Positions 1 through 64,000 of a stretch of DNA of 64,000 nt are shown piece by piece (the stretch's first letter is position 1; every line of letters starts with the position of its first letter). The stretch covers positions 54,551,581-54,615,580 of the forward strand of contig CM042157.1 in the NCBI GenBank assembly GCA_023376005.1. The letters are read 5' to 3'. Source of the DNA: Doryteuthis pealeii (taxonomy: Eukaryota; Mollusca; Cephalopoda; Myopsida; Loliginidae). The notes under the pieces are model-generated. The model saw only the letters and a list, made by a program, of their open reading frames with translations. It did not search any database and was not told the origin of the DNA. The translations under genes and the position numbers were made by a program.

Positions 1-378
1 GTAATGGCAATGAAGGGGTACTCCATGATCTCCAGATCTTGAGAACTGTGTGTGTGTTTGGCATACACTGTGTAGGCATTTACCCAATCCATTTGCTATT
101 GGTAGAATTGGACATCTAGTAAGGATTGAACTCGCTATTCAGGATATTTTGCTAACCCCAATGAGATGAGATTGTGTATGCAGCTGCTTATGTATTCCAG
201 TTGTATATATTTGCCTTTTATTGGGCCTACCTTTGTGTGCATATTTGTATATCCCTTTGTGCATATATAGTTGTTGTGGTTGTGTGTGTGCATAAGTGTA
301 TTTGTGAACACATTTAACTTGGATTCAGCCAAGGGAGCTTCTTTCTCCTTTTCTCCATTATTACACGCCATCCTCCCT

Positions 379-409
<31 letters not shown>

Positions 410-557
410 GAGCCGTTGTTTCAAGTCTTTGTCTTGCTATTTGCTTCATTAATAATATTCAGTGCATTTCGCACTTGAAGCAAGTTTTTCCCCCTCACTC
501 CTTCTCTCTCTCTCCCTCCCCCTCTCCCCTCTTCTTCCTCTTCCTTTTCTGTTCATG

Positions 558-595
<38 letters not shown>

Positions 596-914
596 CTACA
601 ATCAGGATTTACAATGAAAAGAAAATCTCAGAGAAAATTTTTAGAAAATTAAAAAAGGGAGAAAAAATAAAAGCAGAATTTTATGCATTTAACAATACTG
701 ATTGTAATGCGTCATTTTTGCACAAAAGACAGTGTGTGTATGTATGTGTACATAGAGCTGCACTTAGGGATTTCTGCATAGACTCTCTTTCTCACACACA
801 CATGTATATATATGTATATGTGTGTGTATCTTCTGGATGTAAGTTCTCTTTGATATATATAAAGTCTTACTCTTACTACTTTCTGAATATGAACAATACC
901 AAAAATAACCATAT

Positions 915-1135
915 ACTAATGGAAAATGTCTCTAAGGAAGAGCTTCTAAATGACATCCTTTGGGCACGTACATATGGAGACACCAGTGTAGGTTGACCAG
1001 CAAAAGACTATATCCATCAGCCCTGCACAGATACTGGATGTTGTGCAGAGGATCTGCCAGGAATAATGGCTGATAGAGATGGGTGTCAAGGAAGTGTCTT
1101 GGAGATCTGTGCTATTATCATGACTTGATGATGAT
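915..1135 (+). pseudogene. LINE reverse-transcriptase 3' end (C-terminal remnant)
   Basis: Reads NDILWARTYGDTSVG in one frame, then (after a stop and frame breaks) text resembling the T-Y-x-H-Q-L-C-x-D-T-G-C-R-L-E-D-L-P / M-A-D-R-x-G-W tail that ends endonuclease-reverse-transcriptase LINE proteins common in cephalopods, and finishes with the CATGACTTGATGATGATGA tail. Class assignment is from memory of such proteins; broken and non-functional. Confidence 0.55.
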
Positions 1136-1304
1136 GAATGAAAAACAGAATGGAAACAACTTTAAGGACAATATCAGTTTTGTCCTGATTACAGTATATG
1201 TGTGTGTGTGGGGGGGGGTCTTGAGTACTGTTGATACATCCCTTATTTTTGAACCTATATGTAATTATTTACTGTAATTTACCTATATCACCTATGTACA
1301 TAGA

Positions 1305-1570
1305 AGGCATGTTTAGCATAACAGTTATCATCATAGGAAATGGAATTGACAATTCAAGTTTAAATCCCAAGTAAGGCTGCTTGCATGAATCCATCTGATT
1401 TCCTCCAGCAATGGGTAAATAGTAGGGCAGTTTGGATTCTTTAACCTTGATTAGTCAACCAGTCTAAGAGAAGGAAAATTTTGAATTCAAACCAGTTTTA
1501 CTCTGCTTAAAAATTGACATTGTATCCATATATCCTGCTCATAGAGATGTGGGGTGGAAAGATACATGTA
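1305..1570 (+). repeat. SINE-A (tRNA-derived)
   Basis: Degenerate copy: head GTTATCATCATAGGAAATGG, box-B-like CAAGTTTAAATCCC, body GGGTAAATAGTAGGGCAG, tail AAAATTGACATTG. Confidence 0.7.
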
Positions 1571-1649
1571 TTACCTGTACTTTTCATCTTGAGTAAATTG
1601 AAACACATATTCAGGATATCATTTATTCAACCTCTCTGTCATAGGCAGG

Positions 1650-1830
1650 TTTGGTTACATGGTCAGTTTTTAATTGGAGTTCAGCTGGTTTGAATTTAGA
1701 GTTTTCCTTCTCTGATATCAGCTACCATACCAAGGCTAAAGAGCTCTGTCTGCTTTATCCATATCTTGGGGGGATATGAGATTCATGATTTTCCCAAGGG
1801 CATTGGTACAAAGTAAAATGCAGACACATA
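1650..1830 (-). repeat. SINE-A, minus, 5' truncated
   Basis: Minus-strand body and tail of SINE-A (TTTGAATTTAGAGTTTTCCT to CCCAAGGGCATTGGTAC); the tRNA head is missing. Confidence 0.65.
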
Positions 1831-2557
1831 TTCCAGATGGTGCACTTTTATTTTTCATCAGTCTATGATTATGTGTTCTATTCATAAATTCTATTAGGTA
1901 TTTGTCAGTATTTAGCCACCATCAACTTTCCATTGTTTTGTACCAAGTGTTAAGGCACAGAGTATTAATATTAGAATTGAATATTGGTGATACACCCCTT
2001 ATTTTGGAACCTGTGTATATATTGATCTGTATATGTGATTATTTATCTCTCTATATTACATATACATTTAATCTTGAAAGATGTATTCAGGTTGTTGCAT
2101 TTTAATTTTCCATTTGTGTATATGGATTTTACTACTGCAAAGAATAAATTTAAAAATACAAATAATAAAACAGATCCTTGAAAATGGATCAAGCGTATCC
2201 AAAATATTGGAATAACATCGACAAAATGATCTATCATAATTGAATAAATGCAATGTTGGATACTTGGCAGTACTCCAAAACAGAAATTAAAAAAAGTAAT
2301 TTACGTTTTTATTTTCAATTTCATATACTTCATTATGTTTTTTGTTTTGTTTTTATGTCAGTCTAGCTTTGTGATAATGTAATTTTTGCAAAATAATTTT
2401 GTAGCAATTGCTTAGCTGTACCATATTCAGAAGATTTCAGTAGCTTGAGTTGAAATGAGAAAATTCTTATTTTAAATCTATACATTTAATAATAGATTAT
2501 ATCCCCTATTGTATTTGTTTATAGTCTTCTGTCCTTTGCTCTGCCACTGAGCTGGTT

Positions 2558-2562
<5 letters not shown>

Positions 2563-2601
<39 letters not shown>
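2563..2601. repeat. (GT)n microsatellite
   Basis: About 19 uninterrupted GT units. Confidence 0.97.
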
Positions 2602-2602
<1 letters not shown>

Positions 2603-2807
2603 AAGTCCCTAGTGCCAATCTGTCAGGTACCAGAATGGTCAGAATGAAAGAATCTTGTTCTTGTGAATCCTATTTGCTGCCAAGTCTCCAGGGTAAACAA
2701 TTCAAATAACCTCTCTCAAAGATTTTACTCCTACTCATCTCTTATTACAATGACAATGATTGTTGTTGTGGACACTAAATTTTATAAAATATAATATTAA
2801 TTTGTAG

Positions 2808-3360
2808 CCCTGTCAGTGGGGCTTAGAATATACCTACTGTGTCCTCTGCAGCAGGGCAAGACCACTCCCAGGAGTGTCCTGGGTATAATACCCTGGAGAG
2901 TGTGGAGTACTCCTTCATTGTTATTTTTCCCTGGTCAGAGTGGTAGTATCTGTTAGGGTCCCATCTATAGGTCAAATAAATCTGTTTGGAAATTATCTGT
3001 ATTAGATAGGAATACTTGATGCCATGTAACTGAGTGTAAATTATTTGTATTAAGAATAGTTACTTGAAGCTATAATTGTTTACTAAGGAGTATTATTAAA
3101 TAGGAATAGTTAGTAATAATTATTATTAGTTACTTGAAACCATATAATTGTCTGTAGACAAATGATTATTGTTAAGTAGAAATAGTTACTTGAAGCCATA
3201 CAATTATGTATCAATTATTAGTATTAGATAGTAACACATGAAACCATACAACTGTACGCAAATAAATGGTTCTAAACAAATGAATGCAATAAAATGACTC
3301 AAAATTTGGCATTAAATAACCTATAAAGAGTTTATATGCCATTAAAAAATAAACTAAACC
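2808..3360 (+). repeat. Dispersed element C, near-complete copy
   Basis: Starts GTCAGTGGGGCTTAGAATAT, passes TTAGGGTCCCATCTATAGGT, then an internal series of TTACTTGAAACCATATAATT-type repeats, and ends GGCATTAAATAACC. No coding frame or TIRs seen; class unknown. Confidence 0.7.
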
Positions 3361-3440
3361 AAATCTATTCATTTGCTTCCAAAAACAGAACATGTGTATG
3401 CAATCTGTTACATACAGTGATAATAACTTTTATTTCTTCC

Positions 3441-3458
3441 TCTCTCTCTCTCTCTCTC

Positions 3459-3511
<53 letters not shown>
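3441..3511. repeat. (TC)n-(TG)n-(TA)n compound microsatellite
   Basis: TC, short TG, then about 24 TA units. Confidence 0.97.
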
Positions 3512-3516
<5 letters not shown>

Positions 3517-3711
3517 TTTAGTATTCAGTTTAGTTTGCAAGCATTGCCTTTCAACCTGTACATTCAATGTTTTAATCGCAACTAGTATTTATTTTTAGGT
3601 GTGAAATTATTAGCCACAAGCCCATAACCACCTGGTTTTAAATTTAAAGTTCATCCTTCTCTTAGACTGGTTGCCCACCAAAGCTAGATACCCCATCTGT
3701 TCTACTATGTC

Positions 3712-3998
3712 TGCTTAGCATTACAGCTATCATCATAGGAAATGTAATCAGTGATCTGGGTTCAAATCTTGGACAAGACTGTTTGCATTTTTACTTCTCT
3801 AATACTCTTGGGAAATGCATGAATCCATCTGCACCCCCCAGCTATAGGTAAATAGTTGAATAGACTGGTTTCTTTAGCCTTGGATAGACAACCAGTCTAG
3901 GAAAAAGAAAACTCTGAATTCAAACCACCATTATTGCATTTAAAAATTGACCTTGTGCTAATCCTACCTTTGATAGAATGATTGGATAAATACATACT
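3712..3998 (+). repeat. SINE-A full-length copy
   Basis: Box A region TAGCATTACAGCTATCATC, box B GGGTTCAAATCTTGG, conserved body and a TTGGATAAATACATAC end. Minus-strand fragments of the same family abut it on both sides (about 3620-3710 and 3998-4060), suggesting repeated insertion into SINE sequence. Confidence 0.75.
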
Positions 3999-4807
3999 CT
4001 ACTATTTTACCTATAGCTAGGAAGGGGAGATGGATTCATGCCTTTCCTAAGTGTAGTGAACATGAACAGTTTCATCAATCCCATTTTTCTTTTCTGATAT
4101 CTGTGACACAATTCACATTTTCAATTTGTAAATATACTGGTCCATTTTTTTTAACAGTTTTATGCCTCTTTATTTTATTATTATTTTTTTCTAAATTTTT
4201 GTTGCTACAATTATTAGGAAGTATATTTTCTACATGAATATTGGTAAAAAAAAAATGTAAAATATTTTAATGTATTTTTTTATTTCATTTTGTTTTGTTT
4301 TTCTCTGTCAATGACCTTTGCTTGTAGTATTGCTTCTATTTAAAAACAAAAATATAGAAAGAAAAAGAAATATTTTCTTACCTGCTGCTGATGATCTTCA
4401 TCATCATCCTTATCTCATTGTTTAAAAAAATGCTTGCCAGATGCAATACAGTAAAAAGATAAAGAAGGAAATTGTAGAAATTAGATATTTCAATATATGC
4501 TATATTATGCCATGTTTTGTGGGAAACTTAAAATACTTCTTTTTGTTTTCTCTCTCTCTCTCTCTTTTGTTGTTCCTTTCATAAAAGAACCCCCCTCCCC
4601 CCTTTTTTTAGGCAAAAGTAAAAAAATAATTATTTTGTGAATTTACCTTGGAAATCAGCATCCCTCAAAAAAAAAAAAATGAATAGAAAATATTTTGGAT
4701 GCCATGTTATCATGATTTTTTTCTTTTTTTAAAAATTCCCAGCATCCCTTGTTCTTGCTGTAATAGCCAATCAAATCCTCACATCTTGTTTTCTTTTTGA
4801 TTTTCAG

Positions 4808-60031
<55,224 letters not shown>

Positions 60032-63000
60032 GTAAGTTCATTGCTTATTTCATTTTTAAATACTTTTCTTCTCAAACCAACAATCACATCTGACTTTTAA
60101 TATTAGCCTCTTACTCCTGATCAAAACAACTTTTTTCTATATTTATGTCTGCCAATTGTCTTTGCCTAAAAATTGTATGCTTACAGCAACACAATATTTT
60201 ATGTATTTTCATCTTGTACACATTCCCAATGATGGCTATTAAGAAATCTTGTTGTTCATTTTGTTGTGTTTATGAAGAAGGTTCAGTAATTTCAGTCATA
60301 TTTACAATGAAATATACAAGCAGTTTCAAAAAAGAAAATGTTAACCTTTCATATCATGAGTTCCTTTATGATATCATTTTAAAGTCTCCTCCTGTTCACT
60401 ATTCCTCTCAACACATTATTGGAATCTTCTCCTGATGTCCCCAAAATATGAATCCTGCTTTTCTCATAAAGATACTACTTTAGAAATATGAACATCTTTT
60501 TTAATCATGTGTGAGAGATTCCAAGAATATGTTGACATGGATTGTGAATATGTGGAGACTGTTTGAAATTATTTCATGAAAGTACTCTCAAAAGAGTGTT
60601 TTCCTTTTTTGTGGGTGGGGGATCACCCTGTATATTCTGTGTACTGGAATAAATGTATAATTGATTCACTCTAAAAAAAAAAAAAAAAACTTTTCTCAAA
60701 GTCTTCTTCAAAAGGTCCAAATTATTATTGCTTATTAAATTGCTGAGCTTCCATACCAAACTTTTTTTACTCTAAGAATAAGGTTTTTCCATTGAAAAGT
60801 CGATTTTAAAGGGAGATGATTTCTCTAGCTATTACCTCCCCTGAATACATTTTTTTTTTTTTTACTTATATTCAAGTTTGTGTTCAGTTTGTTTTACCAT
60901 AACAAATGAGAGATTTCCAAGTTCAGACAAAATTAAAAGTAATTATCAGATTATTCATTATTTTAATCTTAACTTTTGATTTAATCTTAATGCAAGAGAT
61001 TAATTTCATTTTCATTTTATTAACCATTTTTCTGTTGTATTTTTCAATTTCTGGTAGTGTCACATTTTCCAGCTAAATACACTTGTTAAAATAATGAGCT
61101 ACTTAGAGTACATTGTATATCCATATTAATGCATCATATGTCTCTATATTAATATACTGTATATTCTGATATTAGTACATTGTATATCCATATTAATACA
61201 TTTTATTAATATTACTAAAATAACAAGAAAATAAGAAAAATGTGTGTGATAATTTGTTTTATCATGCATTGTTTAAATCCATTTCTCCAATACTAACCAA
61301 TCAAAAGTCATGCATTGAACACTTTCTTTAATTTCTTAATGAAAATTTTCCTAAATCATCTTACACTTGATTGTAGATTGTTAATTACCTTATTGAATCA
61401 TCTAATTAGAAATTAGTTGTTGTTTTTTAATGTGATATTAAGCTTTAAAATTCATTGAAAATGAAGTGATTCTATACAAGTTTCAGTGCTGGTAAAAAAT
61501 AGAGATCTGTAGTGTTCTATTAATCTAACATACTAACAAACAATTTTGCTCTATTTCTTTTGTTGTATGTTTGTTAATTTTTCTTTCATTTTTATTTGAT
61601 ATGTTAAATCTGAAGCTAACAAAATAAATAATAAAATAAAGGTTGTGTATGATAATTACAAACCCCTAACAAACTTGGTTAACTTTGCTAGTTATAAATG
61701 ATATATACCGACAGAAACTAAAATTACAACACCTGAAACATATTTCTATTTACTTAAGATTAAACATACAGCTGGATTCATGTGAATGATCACATATACA
61801 GATTGATATATACACCGGTTAAAAAATAAGACACCATGTTAATACACTGTATGTCCTTGGCTTTGTCTAGGTCATATAGTATCCAGATAAATTTAAATAT
61901 ACACCTTTTAAATCTCATATTGATCACCATCATCAATAATTGTGTTAGATAAAGAATATTTATTTGAATTTTTAGAAAAAAGACTTATAAAATTGTTCTC
62001 AAATCTAAAATGTTTTTCTATTTTCAAACTGGTTGCAGAACAATGAATGAATGTGCACCTTTTAGAATATTTTGGAATGTAAAAACACTTATTTTTTCTC
62101 ATTTTCTCATACCACAGTCGATAATTTGGTCCCTAATGAACCCAAATGAATTCAGGGGTGAAAATAAATACCACCACCGGAGTCCTCATAAAATTTTACC
62201 CTAGAAAAGTTTTGTTTGATATTGGCACAGGACTTTGTTTTCAGTTGCATACCTGGTCAAACAGGTATACAGAGACATGACAAATGTTGTATATCAAAGT
62301 CACAAACACCAAGTCCTAAAACAGATTGCTCTATGCAGTTTGAATTTTCTAAAGATGATTTGGTTAGAACTGGGCAAAGTATGCTCTTCTCGGACTTCAC
62401 CCTAATCACTGGCACATACTCTTGTATGCAAACAATCCTGCAGATGGTATATACCATCTAGCAATAGATTCTTCTGTGCCAAATAATGAATATTTTATTA
62501 GAATATATACTAGTTCCAAATGTGCACATTTGTACTTGGGTCAAAAGCAGCAATGCCCTTAAGGGTGTTGTAATATTATTTTCAATCTGTATATTGTTTA
62601 AAATCTATTACTGGGTAATTGTTTGTTTTGGGTCTTTTTCTTTTCTTTTTTCTTTTTTCTTTCTTTTTCAGTAAAAAATATTATATCATTTTTTAGACAT
62701 AATGAAATGTTTCTCCAATGTTATTGTTTTTGTGTGTATCTTAAAATGACTTGATATTAATGTAATGTGTTAATATAAAGGTTGCATGAGTTATCTCCCT
62801 TGTATTTACATATGAAATCTTCTGAGATAAGTTAAACTTTAACTATTCATATGCATTTTCTTTTTTTTTATCGTTTTATTTAAAAGTAATATTCAATGAT
62901 CATTGTACATTTTATCCATATGAAATTATAGCAACATTCATCATTTCTTATTTTTATATATTTCTAGGAATAGATATGATCATTGACAATTTTTTTTTCT

Positions 63001-64000
63001 GTATAACTATTTGAGATAGTTGATATTAGTCAAGATGAACTTTAAATTTAAAGTATTATTTAAGGATATTAGTTCAAATATATTTCTATATTTAAAGACA
63101 TTTGTAATAATACTTTATAGTTAAAGTATTGGACTATTCAAAAGGCATTTTCAGTGTTGATATTTTTTTTTACAAAATCTTACCAAAAGTTTAATGAAGT
63201 GTACCCTGAATTCCTGGCATCATTTCAATTTGTGTGTTGAATGCAGACAGAATTTCTTTGATATATCCTTTTTTTTTTATATTGTCTATTTTTTGTATTG
63301 TTTTGTAATCTTTGTTGTATTAGGAGAAACATTTCTTTTCTTTTTTTCTTTTCTTTTTTTTTTTAATGTTGTTGTGCATTTTTATTTTTTGCCAGCACAT
63401 TTGATCGCAACATGGTCCAACATCACTATCTTCTAAGCAAAAATAATTAACACCATTTCCAGTTAAGTTGCCATACATTGACTAATAAATAAGAATTAAA
63501 AGATAATCCAAATGTTTTAATTCTTGTATTCATTAACTCTTTTAATATCCTGAATATGACACTAAATTGCATCCAGTGGTAAGGTTCTGTTTTTAGAGTT
63601 TTGGGGTCTGTGGTTTGGTTTATTTAATGGCATATCAACAGTTTATGGGTTATTTAATACCTAAATTTGATGCATTTGCAAAAAATTGATTATAGTCAAT
63701 GACCTCAACAAAAACATTGTGGGCTACTGAATTATGCCTCACATTAGTAAAATATTGCAAAATCTTTGGCTCACCTTATTAGAATTCCTATTTAAGGTCC
63801 CATATATGGGTTAGATAGGACAAAATGAGTTCTAAAAAATGTGTTTTTAAAAAATTGAGTTAAAAAAAAATGAATACCCATCAAGAATGAATAAAACAAA
63901 ATGTCTTTGGCATAAAATAACCCAATAAGGGTTGACATACCATAACCTATTTAAGGAAGGAAAAAAGAAGGATGTAATGTTTGAACTTGTTGCTGCTGCT
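60032..64000 (+). other. Start of the next intron (no exon found)
   Basis: AT-rich sequence with a repeat E copy (about 61850-62310) and element C / mariner end scraps near 63535-63960. Two AG sites after pyrimidine tracts (62672 and 63393 areas) give no family-like reading in the required phase. 60150-61840 and 62480-63530 show no recognisable element. Confidence 0.7.
61850..62310 (+). repeat. Dispersed repeat E, copy 3
   Basis: TTGGCTTTGTCTAGGTCATA start, an internal replacement near 61930-62030, then the ATAAAATTTTACCCTAGAAA and TGATATTGGCACAGGACTTT blocks. Ends with the same GAGACATGACAAAT motif. Confidence 0.6.

Larger units (their letters stand above)
1..4807. other. Region upstream of the first candidate exon: repeats only
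   Basis: Holds a minus fragment of element C (about 1-130), a poly-T run (about 379-409), a LINE 3' end (about 915-1135), SINE-A copies (1305-1570 plus, 1650-1830 minus, 3712-3998 plus with minus fragments on both sides), a (GT)n array (2563-2601), an element C copy (2808-3360) and a (TC)n(TA)n array (3441-3511). I see no exon, promoter motif or CpG-rich start region. If the gene's promoter is here I cannot recognise it. Confidence 0.6.

Noticed and set aside
135..996. Frames of 104 and 173 residues near the left end
   Set aside because: Driven by poly-T/poly-A and TTA repeats; only the last part of the second (LINE tail) has meaning.
60145..60435. 96-residue plus-strand frame
   Set aside because: No motif, no splice context, composition typical of AT-rich intron; length expected by chance in 64 kb.
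62673..62750. Possible next Myt1 exon after a long pyrimidine tract ending in TTTTTCAG
   Set aside because: In the required phase it reads a hydrophobic, cysteine-rich string unlike the family linker and soon meets a stop; no good donor.
63394..63436. Possible exon after TTTTTTGCCAG
   Set aside because: The phase-compatible reading stops within 14 codons and has no similarity to the family.

Overview
The window looks like genomic DNA of a coleoid cephalopod (squid, cuttlefish or octopus). It is AT-rich, saturated with long (AT)n and (GT)n microsatellites, and packed with tRNA-derived SINEs, LINE 3' ends of the type common in cephalopods, Tc1/mariner remnants and fold-back MITEs. The only convincing protein-coding gene is one plus-strand, multi-exon gene that runs through most of the window. 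The species cannot be fixed from sequence alone.

That gene is a Myt1-family (MYT1/MYT1L/ST18) C2HC zinc-finger transcription factor. Eight coding exons are supported by splice sites, matching phases and family motifs: 22711-22768 (TRS-KG basic motif), 34985-35006 (a 22-nt microexon), 36089-36151 (first half of finger 1), 38558-40043 (second half of finger 1, nuclear localisation motif, very long Glu/Asp-rich domain), 55481-55550 and 57941-57981 (finger 2), 58852-58942 and 59967-60031 (finger 3). A ninth exon at 4808-4842 is a candidate first or second coding exon. The fingers follow C-x4-C-x4-H-x7-H-x5-C. The 3' part (further fingers, coiled coil) must lie beyond 64000. The 5' end may lie left of the window.

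The most notable point in the gene is that the large acidic exon cannot be read in one frame. The 5' part joins finger 1 in one frame. The 3' part joins finger 2 in the -1 frame. The switch must fall between about 39563 and 39746. A single missing base (assembly error or real allele) is the simplest explanation. All three fingers are interrupted by a phase-2 intron at the same residue, which suggests they arose by duplication of a two-exon unit.

The introns (17.9, 12.2, 1.1, 2.4, 15.4, 2.4, 0.9 and 1.0 kb) hold mobile-element debris. There are three tRNA-SINE types (called A, B, D below), a frequent element C of about 550-600 bp with no clear class, unclassified repeats E and F, a TIR element G with SINEs nested in two of three copies, mariner pseudogenes, several hairpin MITEs, two 5S rRNA-derived segments and several minisatellites. 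Three stretches free of obvious repeats are flagged as possible conserved regulatory elements. I saw no CRISPR, operon, tRNA gene proper, viral gene or bacterial system. I also see no clear novel biological system: the interest is in the gene's exon structure and the repeat architecture.
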